A stretch of 39,881 nt of DNA from assembly GCA_948467645.1 (NCBI GenBank), contig CAOKFD010000026.1:1-39881 (forward strand), written 5' to 3'. Each line of letters opens with the position of its first letter. Position 1 is the first letter of the stretch. Under the pieces are notes generated by a model. That model had not been told where the DNA came from. It ran no database searches and saw only the letters and a list, made by a program, of their open reading frames with translations. The translations under genes were made by a program, and so were the position numbers. This document shows, in pieces, positions 8,068 to 16,806 of the stretch. This stretch comes from Fimadaptatus sp948467645 (lineage in GTDB: Bacteria > Bacillota > Clostridia > Christensenellales > Aristaeellaceae).

Positions 8068-9184
8068 AGGCAGACTGAACGCAGTCGCGCGCACAACCGG
8101 CGCGCAGCCGCAAAAGCCCGCCGCGCCGCAGAGCGCCGATTGCATGGTGCTGCGCGCCGACTATCCGCTGGACGAAAGCGCGATGCGCGCGTGTGAGGAC
8201 GACATGCGCCTGATGTGCGGCACGGACGGCGCGGGCTTTGACATAAACCGCGCGCTGTTTCTGGACACCGAGACGACCGGGCTGTCGGGCGGCGCGGGCA
8301 CGTTGGCGTTTTTGACGGGTTTAGGCTGGGTCGAGAACGGGCGCTTTATCGTCGAGCAGTACTTCCTGCGTGACTATTCGGAAGAAGTGTTTATGCTCAG
8401 ACGCATCGCCGTGCGCATGGCGGGGCGCACGCATGTTGTCACGTTCAACGGCAAATCGTTCGACTGCCCGCTATTGGAAAGCCGCTTTACGCTGATGCGC
8501 ATGAGGAGCGACTGGCGGGAGCTGAGGCACATAGACCTGCTGCACCCGGCGCGGCGCATATGGAAGCTGAGGCTGGAACGGTGCTCGCTGGGCGCGCTGG
8601 AGCAAAGCGTGCTGGGCGTGAGCCGCGACATAGACATACCCGGCGCGGAGGTGCCCGAAAGATACTTTCATTACCTGAAGACGCACGACTTTACCGAGAT
8701 GAAAGAGGTAATCGAGCACAACCGGCAGGACATAGTGACGCTGATGCTGCTGATGGGGCGCATGGCCGATCTGTTCCGCGCGCCGCTGCTGGCCGGGTAT
8801 CAGGAGGATATATATTCGCTGGGGCGCGCGCTGGAGCGCGGCGGCAGCGGCGAGGGCGCGATTAAGTGCTACCGCGCGGTATCGCACGGCAAACTGGCCG
8901 GGCGTTCGGGCGCGTCGATGTCGATGCTGCTCAAGCGTCAGAAGGAGCTTGACCGGGCTATGGAGGTCTGGCGCGACATGACCGCGCGCGGATTGGGTGG
9001 GCTTATGCCCTATATAGAACTTAGCAAGGCATACGAACATCGCCTGCGCGACTATAAATCCGCGCTGGAAATTGTCGAGCGCGCTCAAAGCAGGGCGCGC
9101 GCGCTTGGCGACAGCGACGCGCTTAAAGAACTGGAACACCGCAGACAACGAATACTTCAAAAGCTGTCCAAGGCAGGAGGATAA
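8051..9184 (+). CDS. mrfB: MrfB-type exonuclease (YprB RNase H-like fold plus TPR)
   Basis: The 377-residue protein has an RNase H-like DEDD exonuclease fold: Asp72/Glu74 in LDTETTGL, Asp138 in FNGKSFDCP, and His223/Asp227 in EHNRQDIVT. A helical TPR-like tail follows from about 255 onward (GRALERGGSGEGAIKCYRAV). This is the YprB/MrfB architecture, the metal-dependent nuclease partner of MrfA. The ATG at 8051 lies inside mrfA behind a GGGGGAG site. The first 35 residues are low-complexity and Ala/Pro-rich. The MrfA-MrfB call rests on both domain content and gene order. Confidence 0.9.
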   Translation: MLSGLKGRLNAVARTTGAQPQKPAAPQSADCMVLRADYPLDESAMRACEDDMRLMCGTDGAGFDINRALFLDTETTGLSGGAGTLAFLTGLGWVENGRFIVEQYFLRDYSEEVFMLRRIAVRMAGRTHVVTFNGKSFDCPLLESRFTLMRMRSDWRELRHIDLLHPARRIWKLRLERCSLGALEQSVLGVSRDIDIPGAEVPERYFHYLKTHDFTEMKEVIEHNRQDIVTLMLLMGRMADLFRAPLLAGYQEDIYSLGRALERGGSGEGAIKCYRAVSHGKLAGRSGASMSMLLKRQKELDRAMEVWRDMTARGLGGLMPYIELSKAYEHRLRDYKSALEIVERAQSRARALGDSDALKELEHRRQRILQKLSKAGG

Positions 9185-9190
9185 ACTGAT

Positions 9191-9994
9191 ATGGCTATAA
9201 TTGGAAATATGATGGCGTACAAGGCGTATCTGAGCCAGGCCAAGTCCATGCAGGCGCTGGACAAGCAGGACTACGCCGCGGCGATAGAATGCGAAAACAA
9301 GGCGCTGGAGGGCTATGAAAAGGCGATGGCCAAGGGCATGAATCAGGTAAACTACCTGATAGCCTACACCGTGCTGCTTCTGCGCACGGGCAAATTTGAA
9401 AAGGCGATGGAGATAATCCGGCAGACCGAAAAAATGCCCAACCTTAACGACGACCAGAAGCGCCGCCTGATTATAAACTACTCCATATGCCAGTGGAAAT
9501 TGGGCGACATTGACCACGCGATAGGCGCGATGATCGAGCTGAGCAAGACTTACAAAAACTCGACAGTATACGGCTCCTTGGGCTACATGCTTATCGCGCG
9601 CGGCGACAAGACCGGCGATTACAGCGAGGCCAAGAAGTTCAACGACGAGGCGATGGACTATGACGACGAGGACGCGGTCGTGCTGGACAACGTGGGCCAG
9701 TACTATCAGCGCACCGGCGATTACGAGAAGGCGCGCGAGTACTTAGGTAAGGCGCTCGAAATCCGTCCCACTCAGGTGGACAGCATGTACTACCTCGCCA
9801 AGGTCAATCAGGCCGAGGCTGAACAGCTTATGCAGCAGGGCGACAGCGATTCAATAAATCAGGCGGAAACCTATATGGCCGACGCAAAGAAGCTGGTCGA
9901 TAAGGCGATGGGCATACACTTCTCAGCGCTGGCGACCGTCACGCATGAGAGCCTGAAGCAGTACCGCGCCGAACTGGACGCGGCGGGCAAGTGA
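9191..9994 (+). CDS. Tetratricopeptide-repeat protein
   Basis: The 267 residues consist of about six degenerate TPR helix pairs (for example GKFEKAMEIIRQTEK and GDYEKAREYLGKALEIRP), with no signal peptide, membrane segment or catalytic motif. It is therefore a cytoplasmic scaffold. An AGGAGG site at 9176-9181 precedes the ATG, six bases after mrfB, so it is co-transcribed with the repair pair and zapA. A partner cannot be named from sequence. A link to MrfB, which has its own TPR-like tail, is an idea from position only. Confidence 0.85.
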   Translation: MAIIGNMMAYKAYLSQAKSMQALDKQDYAAAIECENKALEGYEKAMAKGMNQVNYLIAYTVLLLRTGKFEKAMEIIRQTEKMPNLNDDQKRRLIINYSICQWKLGDIDHAIGAMIELSKTYKNSTVYGSLGYMLIARGDKTGDYSEAKKFNDEAMDYDDEDAVVLDNVGQYYQRTGDYEKAREYLGKALEIRPTQVDSMYYLAKVNQAEAEQLMQQGDSDSINQAETYMADAKKLVDKAMGIHFSALATVTHESLKQYRAELDAAGK

Positions 9995-9996
9995 TT

Positions 9997-10368
9997 ATGG
10001 CAGACAGATATGTTGTGGTCGTGGGGCGCGACGTGCCGCTGTGCCCGGGCGACAGCCGCGAGCGCATGGAGCGCGTGGCGCGGCATGTGGAACAGGCGCT
10101 TTCGGAAACCGACGTGCGCGCTCAGGCGCATGGCCGCGAGCCGGACGAGGCCGGGCGGCTTATGGAAACCATGCTCAGGCTGGGCGACGAAACTTTCCTC
10201 GCGCAGGACGAGAACACGCGCCTGCGCCGCGACCTGACGGGTGTGCGCGCGCATGTGTTCGAACTTGAGCGCAAAAACGACGAACTTAACCGCGAGATAA
10301 GCGTACTGCGCATGAAACTGGAAAAGCTGGAAGAATCGGCTAAAGAGCAGGCAAACGCGGACGAGTAA
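9997..10368 (+). CDS. zapA: ZapA-like cell division protein
   Basis: The 123-residue protein has an N-terminal beta-strand/helix part (MADRYVVVVGRDVPLCPGD, then ERMERVARHVEQAL), the ZapA layout. A long helix rich in Glu/Arg/Leu from about 75 is a likely coiled coil. ZapA binds FtsZ and bundles protofilaments at the Z-ring. GTG at 9991 would overlap the upstream stop; the ATG at 9997 gives the more typical N-terminus. Position strengthens the call, since zapA followed by a U32 peptidase and mutS2 is, as I recall, a recurring order in Clostridia. Sequence alone is only moderately convincing. Confidence 0.7.
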   Translation: MADRYVVVVGRDVPLCPGDSRERMERVARHVEQALSETDVRAQAHGREPDEAGRLMETMLRLGDETFLAQDENTRLRRDLTGVRAHVFELERKNDELNREISVLRMKLEKLEESAKEQANADE

Positions 10369-10429
10369 CGCGCGGCAATACGGGCGGACGCGAAATATCC
10401 GCGCTATAAAAACTGAGGGGAATTTTCAT

Positions 10430-12835
10430 ATGGAACTGTTATCGCCCGCGGGCAATTTCGATTCGCTGGTCGCCGCAGTGCAGAGCGGCGCGGACGCGGT
10501 GTATCTGGGCTTTGGCGGGTTCAATGCGCGCCGGTCGGCGGGCAACTTTGCGGGCGCAGACTTCGAGCGCGCCGTCGAATACTGTCACGCGCGCGGCGTT
10601 AAGGTGCATGTCACGCTCAATACCTTAATTAAGGAAAACGAGCTGGATGGCTTCGCGGCGGCGGCGCTGGAGGCGGCGCGCGCGGGCGTGGACGCGGTGA
10701 TCGTGCAGGATCTGGGCGGCGCGGCGCTGATTAAACAGCTCTGCCCCGGACTCAAGCTGCATATGAGCACTCAGGCGGCGTGCTTTAGCGCGTCGGGCGT
10801 GAGGTATGCGCGTGCGCACGGCTATGACCGCGTGGTGCTGGCGCGCGAATGCTCGCTGGACGAAATCGCGAGGTGTGCGCGCGAGGGTGTGGAGATAGAG
10901 ACGTTCGTCCACGGCGCGCTGTGCGTGTGCTTCTCGGGTCAATGCCTGTTTTCAAGCATGGTGGGCGGGCGCAGCGGCAACCGCGGCATGTGCGCCCAGC
11001 CGTGCAGGCTCAATTACGAGCTGGCGGGCGCGAAATCGGCGCAGGGCTGTCTAATATCGCCGCGCGACATAATGATGCTGCATAAACTGCCCGAACTGAA
11101 ACAGGCGGGCGTGTGCTCGCTCAAGATAGAAGGCCGGCTCAAGCGTCCCGAATACGTGAGCGAGGTAACGCGCGTGTACCGGCGCGCGCTGGACGAGCTG
11201 GAGGAGCATCCCGAGCGCTTCACGCCCGACGCGGACGGCGAACTTGCGCTCAGGCAGATATTCAATCGCGGCGGCTTTTCGCACGCGTATCTGGACACGC
11301 GCTTCCGCGACTGCGACATAATCGACCCCACCCGCCCCAACAACATGGGCGTGCAGGTGGGTGAGGTACTGCGCGCGCGCGGCGGGCGGGTAAGGCTTAG
11401 GCTGATAACGCCGCTGGATGCGGGCGACCAGATTGCAATCCGGCTGGGCGGTCAGGAAACCGGGTTCGAGCTTAAACAGGCATTGCCCGCAGGCGAGTGC
11501 GAACTGAGCATAGCCGAACTGAAACCGCAATTCGACATAACCGGCGCGCAGGTATTCCGCGCGGCCAGCGCAAGCCAGCTAAGCCGCGCGCACGATGCGT
11601 GCGAGGGCGAGCACAGGCCGATCAGCGTGAACATGCGCGCGGCATTGCGCGTGGGCGAAGCCGCACAACTGGTTATCCACACGGCTGTGGACAAAAGCGC
11701 AGTTGATATTGCGGACGTTGAGGTACAAGCCGATGGCGCTCAGGTAAGCCCCGCCCGCAAAGCGCCGCTTACTCATGAAGCGGTGCGCGCGCAGCTAAGC
11801 AAACTGGGCGGCACGGCGCTGAATGCTGCGGATATTGAGGTGGATTTGGACGCAGGCGCGTTCCTGCCGGTGTCGGCGCTCAACGAGCTGAGGCGCGCGG
11901 CTGTGGATAAATACATGGCTGAGGTGCTCAAAAAGCGGCGCGGGTGCCCCGTGCCGGCGCAGGTGTCTGTGCATATCCCATCGGCCAAAGATGAGCGAAG
12001 CGAAAGCCGCGCGCCCATGCTGATAGCACAGTCGCGCGACCTGGGCGATGCTGAACTTTGCGACGCGCTGTACTGGGAGCCGGAGTGCGTGACGGGCGCG
12101 GAACTTGACCGCGCATTCGACGCATGGCCGGGCGATGCGCAGGTATATCTGCGCATGCCAAACATGCTGACCGAAACCGAACTTATCGAAATAAACGAAT
12201 TTGCCCACGCGCACGCCGACAGACTGCGCGGGTGCGTGCTGACCAATATCGCGCAGCTCGCGCTTAAATGGCCGGGCGAGCTGGTGGGCGACATGAACCT
12301 GAACGCGTGGAACTCGCAGACGATGAAGGTATTGAAGGACTGCGGGCTTGCGCGCGTGACTGCGCCGCTGGAGCTTACCTCGGCCGAGATAAAGCAGGCG
12401 GGGCACGCGGGGCTGGAACGCGAAATAATAGTATATGGCCGCGCGGCGCTCATGACCATGCGCCATTGCCCGGTCAACGCGCACGCAAAGCTATGTCACG
12501 CCGACTGCCATCTGTGCGACGCGGGGCGGGGGTTGGAGGAGTGCAGTCTCATAGACCGCAAGCGCGTGAGTTTCCCGCTCAGGCGGTATAGGGGAGAAAG
12601 CGGCTGCTATGCGCAGATACTTAATTCCGCGCCGCACGACGTGAGGGGCAGACTCAACCGACTGCCCGACTGCGACGCGGCGAGGATAATATTTACCGGC
12701 GAAGACGAGGACACGCGCCGGGCCGTTGCAAGGGGCGCGCGGGAAGCGATTGACGCGCTCATAAGCGGCCGTGCGGCGAATGTCGCGCCGGTACAGGGCG
12801 CTACCGCGGGGCATTACTTCCGTGGGGTGGAGTAA
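10430..12835 (+). CDS. U32-family peptidase with DUF3656-type C-terminus
   Basis: The 801-residue protein carries the U32 signature around 160-195: ETFVHGALCVCFSGQC, then NRGMCAQPCRLNY. Further cysteines near 690 (KLCHADCHLC) suit the iron-sulfur cluster known in this family. Despite the name, characterised relatives (E. coli RlhA and TrhP) act in prephenate-dependent hydroxylation of 23S rRNA or tRNA. Length and domain order resemble RlhA more than TrhP. The start ATG follows GAGGGG at 10415-10420. The gene lies between zapA and mutS2. RNA modification is inferred from the family. Confidence 0.88.
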   Translation: MELLSPAGNFDSLVAAVQSGADAVYLGFGGFNARRSAGNFAGADFERAVEYCHARGVKVHVTLNTLIKENELDGFAAAALEAARAGVDAVIVQDLGGAALIKQLCPGLKLHMSTQAACFSASGVRYARAHGYDRVVLARECSLDEIARCAREGVEIETFVHGALCVCFSGQCLFSSMVGGRSGNRGMCAQPCRLNYELAGAKSAQGCLISPRDIMMLHKLPELKQAGVCSLKIEGRLKRPEYVSEVTRVYRRALDELEEHPERFTPDADGELALRQIFNRGGFSHAYLDTRFRDCDIIDPTRPNNMGVQVGEVLRARGGRVRLRLITPLDAGDQIAIRLGGQETGFELKQALPAGECELSIAELKPQFDITGAQVFRAASASQLSRAHDACEGEHRPISVNMRAALRVGEAAQLVIHTAVDKSAVDIADVEVQADGAQVSPARKAPLTHEAVRAQLSKLGGTALNAADIEVDLDAGAFLPVSALNELRRAAVDKYMAEVLKKRRGCPVPAQVSVHIPSAKDERSESRAPMLIAQSRDLGDAELCDALYWEPECVTGAELDRAFDAWPGDAQVYLRMPNMLTETELIEINEFAHAHADRLRGCVLTNIAQLALKWPGELVGDMNLNAWNSQTMKVLKDCGLARVTAPLELTSAEIKQAGHAGLEREIIVYGRAALMTMRHCPVNAHAKLCHADCHLCDAGRGLEECSLIDRKRVSFPLRRYRGESGCYAQILNSAPHDVRGRLNRLPDCDAARIIFTGEDEDTRRAVARGAREAIDALISGRAANVAPVQGATAGHYFRGVE

Positions 12836-12948
12836 GCCCGGCTCGATAAAAAATTGAAGCGTGTTTCAAGCGTACTGATTGTACAGACTGACCGCGTAAA
12901 AGTTTGCTTGAAGCTGAATAAGACCATACCTTTGTGAGGTGAACACAC

Positions 12949-15339
12949 ATGTTGGAACGCACGCTCAGAGTGCTTGAGTTTAATAAGATAAAGGATATGA
13001 TGAAGCCGCTGGCGCTGTCGGACGCGGGCCGCGAGCTTATCGAAAAGCTGGAACCCACCAGCGACCTCGCCACCGCACAGCTTTGGCAGCAGGAGACGGA
13101 GGAAGCCAGCGTAATACTTACCTACATCGGCTCCAACCCGCTTACGTCGTTTGAGGACGTGCGGCCGTATTTAAGGCTGGCGCAGATAGGCTCGTCGCTT
13201 TCGATGAAGGCGCTTTTGGCTGTGGCCGCGTTCATGCGCGCGGGCCGATCGGCCCGCGCGGCGCTGGTGACTGACCGAGACAATACGCCGTACATAAACA
13301 GTTTGGCGAGCGGGCTTATGTCCTTCCGCCAACTGGAGGAGGACATAGACGCGGCGATTATCTCCGAGGATGAGATGAGCGACCACGCCAGCCCAGAACT
13401 GTACGAACTGCGCCGCAAGATACGCACCGCCAACGACAAGATTCGCGAGCGCCTTAATTCGTACATACACAATCCCAATACCCAGAAGTACCTGCAGGAC
13501 TTCATAATCACCGTGCGCAATGGCCGGTACGTATTGCCGGTTAAGGCAGAATGCCGCGGCGCTGTGCCCGGCCTAATCCACGATCAGAGCGCGACCGGCG
13601 CGACGCTGTTCATAGAGCCGATGGCGATTGTGGAGATCAACAACGACCTGAAAGAGCTGATGGGCAAGGAAAAGCAGGAGATCGAGCGCATACTGGCTTC
13701 GTTTACACAGCAGATCGCGCCCGAATGCGATAGCCTGCGCTCCAATCTTGAGATACTGGCGCAGCTGGATTTTGCCTTTGCCAAGGCGCAATTAAGCCGC
13801 AGCATGCGCGCCGTGCAGCCCAAGCTGAACAACAACGGCTACCTGCGCATAATCCGCGGCCGCCATCCGCTGCTCGACCCGGAAAAGGTCGTGCCGTCCG
13901 ACATATGGCTGGGCGCGGAGTTTACCACGCTGGTCATAACCGGCCCCAATACCGGCGGTAAGACGGTTACGCTAAAGACGGTGGGCCTGTTTACGCTGAT
14001 GGCGCAGGCCGGTTTGCAGGTGCCCGCCGATCTGGGCACTGAACTGGCCGTATTCGACAGCGTGTTCGCCGACATCGGCGACGAGCAGTCGATCGAACAA
14101 TCCCTGTCTACTTTCTCGTCGCATATGACCAACATCGTATCAATATTGCAGGACATGACGCCCGACTCGCTGGTTATGTTCGACGAGCTGGGCGCGGGCA
14201 CCGACCCCACCGAGGGCGCGGCGCTGGCAATGGCGATATTGGACACGCTGCTAAAGGACAAGGTGCGCACGATGGCCACCACGCACTATTCCGAACTGAA
14301 GGAATACGCGCTGTCCCATCCGGGCGTGGAGAACGCGTCGGTCGAGTTTAACGTGCAGACGCTCCGCCCCACATACCGGCTGTCGATAGGCATACCCGGC
14401 AAGTCAAACGCGTTTGAAATATCGCGCAAACTGGGTCTGCCCGAAGAAATCATTGAGGAAGCGTCCAAGCGCCTGAGCCACGATCAGGTGCGATTCGAGG
14501 ACGTAATATCCAACGCCGAAAGTCAGCGCCAGATCGCCGAACGCGAACGCGAGCTGGCCCAGCAGGCGCGCATCGAGATGCAGCGGCTGCGCGACGAGAC
14601 CGACCGTCAGCGCAAGGAGCTGGAGAAGCAGCGCGAAAGCATGATGCGCAAGGCGCGCGACGACGCAAGGCGCGTGCTGCAAAGCGCCCAGCGCGAATCG
14701 GAGCAGATCATATCCGAGCTGAAGAAGCAGCGCGCGGCGGGCGCGAGCGGCCTGAAGGAACACGAACTCGCGGCCATGCGCTCCAAGCTGCAAAGCGGTC
14801 TGGACGAGGTAAGCGCGATAAATACGTCGGCTTCTCAAGACGAGGGCCAGCCGCTCAAGTCGGTCAAGGTGGGCGACTATGTTGAGATTACCCATCTGAA
14901 CACCACCGGCACGGTTGCGTCGCTGCCTGACGCCAGGGGCGAGGTACAGGTGCAGGCGGGCGCGCTTAAACTCAAGGTACCGCTCAAGTCGCTGCGTTCG
15001 GCCAAGCCGCCTAAAAAGGAGAAGAACAAGTGGACTCCCGCGCTGGGCAAGGACTCCAGCAAGAGCGCGGCCAGCGTAAGCGTGCGCGACCGCTCGGTGG
15101 CGACCGAAACCGATGTGCGCGGCATGACGCTGGAGGAGGCCATACTGGCGGTCGATCTGTATCTGGACAACGCCGCAATGCAGCAGCTGGGCGAGGTATA
15201 CATAATCCACGGCAAGGGCACGGGCGTGCTGCGCGCGGGCATACAGGATCACCTGCGCCATCATCCGCATGTAAAGTCGTTCCGCTTGGGCAAATACGGC
15301 GAGGGCGAGGACGGCGTGACCGTGGTTACGCTGAAATAA
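12949..15339 (+). CDS. mutS2: Endonuclease MutS2
   Basis: The 796 residues give the full MutS2 architecture: core and lever, then an ABC-type ATPase with Walker A TGPNTGGKTV (about 334) and VMFDELGAGTDPTEGA (Walker B and D-loop), a long coiled coil (about 510-610), and a C-terminal Smr nuclease domain (about 720-796) with DVRG and HGKGTGVLR. There is no mismatch-recognition domain. MutS2 acts on branched DNA and, in Bacillus, on collided ribosomes. The ATG follows GTGAGGTGA. The upstream gap of 113 bp may hold a promoter, but none is convincing. Confidence 0.96.
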   Translation: MLERTLRVLEFNKIKDMMKPLALSDAGRELIEKLEPTSDLATAQLWQQETEEASVILTYIGSNPLTSFEDVRPYLRLAQIGSSLSMKALLAVAAFMRAGRSARAALVTDRDNTPYINSLASGLMSFRQLEEDIDAAIISEDEMSDHASPELYELRRKIRTANDKIRERLNSYIHNPNTQKYLQDFIITVRNGRYVLPVKAECRGAVPGLIHDQSATGATLFIEPMAIVEINNDLKELMGKEKQEIERILASFTQQIAPECDSLRSNLEILAQLDFAFAKAQLSRSMRAVQPKLNNNGYLRIIRGRHPLLDPEKVVPSDIWLGAEFTTLVITGPNTGGKTVTLKTVGLFTLMAQAGLQVPADLGTELAVFDSVFADIGDEQSIEQSLSTFSSHMTNIVSILQDMTPDSLVMFDELGAGTDPTEGAALAMAILDTLLKDKVRTMATTHYSELKEYALSHPGVENASVEFNVQTLRPTYRLSIGIPGKSNAFEISRKLGLPEEIIEEASKRLSHDQVRFEDVISNAESQRQIAERERELAQQARIEMQRLRDETDRQRKELEKQRESMMRKARDDARRVLQSAQRESEQIISELKKQRAAGASGLKEHELAAMRSKLQSGLDEVSAINTSASQDEGQPLKSVKVGDYVEITHLNTTGTVASLPDARGEVQVQAGALKLKVPLKSLRSAKPPKKEKNKWTPALGKDSSKSAASVSVRDRSVATETDVRGMTLEEAILAVDLYLDNAAMQQLGEVYIIHGKGTGVLRAGIQDHLRHHPHVKSFRLGKYGEGEDGVTVVTLK

Positions 15340-15353
15340 TCTGCCTTAAAATC

Positions 15354-15383
15354 GCATACTTTATAATAAAACTGGTAATACTG
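15354..15383 (+). promoter_or_regulatory. Forespore-type (SigF/SigG-like) promoter for ytfI-ytfJ
   Basis: GCATA (15354-15358), a 15-bp spacer, then GGTAATACTG (15374-15383). This fits the remembered SigF pattern GYATA, 15-16 bp, GGnnAnAnTR exactly. It sits 21 bases before the ytfI start, leaving a short leader with the ribosome site. A TATAAT at 15362-15367 lies within it but lacks a proper -35. Confidence 0.55.
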
Positions 15384-15404
15384 CCATGCGAGCGAGGTGT
15401 TCGC

Positions 15405-16007
15405 ATGGCAGTTTATTTATGGGCGATGGCTGCGGCGGTGCTGATGGCGCTGCCGATTGAGTTGGACGTGGAGCTGAACATAAACCGTGCGCCCGGCGCG
15501 CGTGTACGCGTAAATATCGCCGGTATCACAGTTGAGTATATAATGGCGCTCAGGCATGGCGAGGACGGCTTTGTGCTCGAATATAAGCGCGCCAACTCCA
15601 GCCGCAGTCATACGCGCACGCTGGCGCAGATGCACGAATCCCGCCCCGCGCTCGACGCGGCAATGCCCGCGATTAAGGCGGGCGCCAGGCACATAATGCG
15701 CAATGTGGATGCGCGCAAATTGGGCGTACAGGCGCGGCTGGGGCTGGGCGATGCGGCTGCGAGCGCCATGGCGGCGGGGATTATGTGCATACTGGCGGCC
15801 GGATTTTGCGCCGTGGCCGACGCGCCGCCCGAAATAGACGTGCAGCCCGACTATGCGCACCGCACGTTTGTATTGCGCGCGCAAGGCATGTTTTGCCTGC
15901 GATTGGGGCATATTATCGGCGCAGGGCTTGCGGGCGCAGGCGAATTTTGCAAGGAGGCGTTCAGACGATGGATAGGCAGAACCATTCTACCCCGATTGAA
16001 AGCATAA
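15405..16007 (+). CDS. ytfI: DUF2953 membrane protein, YtfI-like
   Basis: The 200-residue protein has an N-terminal membrane anchor (AVYLWAMAAAVLMALPI) and a second hydrophobic segment near 125-140 (AMAAGIMCILAAGFCAVA). Between them lies the beta-rich segment typical of DUF2953 (ELDVELNINRAPGARVRVNI). In Bacillus subtilis this family member, ytfI, precedes ytfJ in a forespore operon, as here. The frame runs open far upstream into mutS2; the ATG at 15405, behind GAGGTG, is chosen because the hydrophobic anchor starts there. The 3' end overlaps ytfJ by 40 bases. Molecular function is unknown. Confidence 0.82.
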   Translation: MAVYLWAMAAAVLMALPIELDVELNINRAPGARVRVNIAGITVEYIMALRHGEDGFVLEYKRANSSRSHTRTLAQMHESRPALDAAMPAIKAGARHIMRNVDARKLGVQARLGLGDAAASAMAAGIMCILAAGFCAVADAPPEIDVQPDYAHRTFVLRAQGMFCLRLGHIIGAGLAGAGEFCKEAFRRWIGRTILPRLKA

Positions 16008-16561
16008 TGAGCACTACTATGGAGAATCTGAAGGACATGATCGACGTGAACGTGGTCGTGGGCGACGCGGTGGAGACCGGCGCGGGCGCAACTATAATAC
16101 CCATATCGCGCGTATCGTTCGGCTTCGTGTCGGGCGGCGGCGAATACGGCACTACTCAGCCCAAGCTGCCGTTCGCGGGCGGCGCGGGCACGGGCGTAAG
16201 CGTTAACCCGATGGGCTTTCTGGTGGTAAACGACGGCGATGTTAAGCTGTTGCCCGCGCAGTACATGGCTCCTATCGACCGCGTAATCGAGATGCTGCCT
16301 GAACTGATGGGCGATATAAAAAACAGCATCCGTTCAGGCAGGGAGCGCAAGTCCGCGCCGGGCGTGAGCAAGTCCGGCCTGCCCGACTATTCCAACATGC
16401 AGAAGAACACGTACCCCACCGAGACCGGTATGTACGTAACGCCCGAAAACGTGCCGTGCGAGGTATGCGACGAAACCGCGCGCAGTATGCACCCAACCAC
16501 GCAAGGCTCGTTCGAGGATCCCAAGGTTCACAAGCGCATGGAGGAAAACGGGAAAGCGTAA
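15968..16561 (+). CDS. ytfJ: Sporulation protein YtfJ (GerW family)
   Basis: The 197 residues begin MDRQNHSTPIESIMSTTMEN, then LKDMIDVNVVVGDAVETG and TIIPISRVSFGFVSGGGEYG. This is the core of YtfJ/GerW, a forespore protein needed for germination through certain receptors in Bacillus. The Gly-rich block GGAGTGVSVNPMGFLVV is conserved. AAGGAGG at 15951-15957 fixes the start inside ytfI. Unusually, the core is followed by an extra C-terminal stretch of about 45 residues with a CxxC pair (VPCEVCDETARSMHP). The family is usually around 150 residues. Confidence 0.92.
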   Translation: MDRQNHSTPIESIMSTTMENLKDMIDVNVVVGDAVETGAGATIIPISRVSFGFVSGGGEYGTTQPKLPFAGGAGTGVSVNPMGFLVVNDGDVKLLPAQYMAPIDRVIEMLPELMGDIKNSIRSGRERKSAPGVSKSGLPDYSNMQKNTYPTETGMYVTPENVPCEVCDETARSMHPTTQGSFEDPKVHKRMEENGKA

Positions 16562-16581
16562 TGTCCATTCTGAACTATTGC

Positions 16582-16603
16582 AGTACACAAAGCGCTGTGT
16601 ACT
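16582..16603 (+). other. Short hairpin after ytfJ
   Basis: AGTACACA (16582-16589) and TGTGTACT (16596-16603) form an 8-bp stem 20 bases past the ytfJ stop. There is no T-run, so its termination value is doubtful. Nothing else is evident in 16604-16762. Confidence 0.35.
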
Positions 16604-16762
16604 AAGCGGAGCTTTACAAGACAGGACGAAGACAAAAATTCAAGTGCATAAAATATTGTGTACCAAAGCAGCGACGGGCTGTCAGTACATTCTCCTGTAA
16701 TGGCGCGGCGGTCAGTTGAAAAGCAACCTAAGCGAAACCGGCACAACATATTAAGCAGAATA

Positions 16763-16800
16763 TCCCTCCCTCGGCGCGCATAGCAATGCCGGGGGAGGGA
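16763..16800 (+). promoter_or_regulatory. Strong hairpin covering the ribosome site of the DUF2974 gene
   Basis: TCCCTCCCTCGGC (16763-16775) pairs with GCCGGGGGAGGGA (16788-16800) over 13 positions with one G-U pair, around a 12-base loop. The 3' arm contains GGGGGAGGG, the only ribosome site for the gene starting at 16807. There is no T-run, so it looks like translational control rather than a terminator. Confidence 0.55.
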
Positions 16801-16806
16801 TTACTG

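Noticed and set aside
6289..8145. 618-codon open frame opposite mrfA
   Set aside because: Composition is dominated by Arg, His, Ala and Val, as expected of antisense shadows. The plus strand carries the intact helicase motifs.
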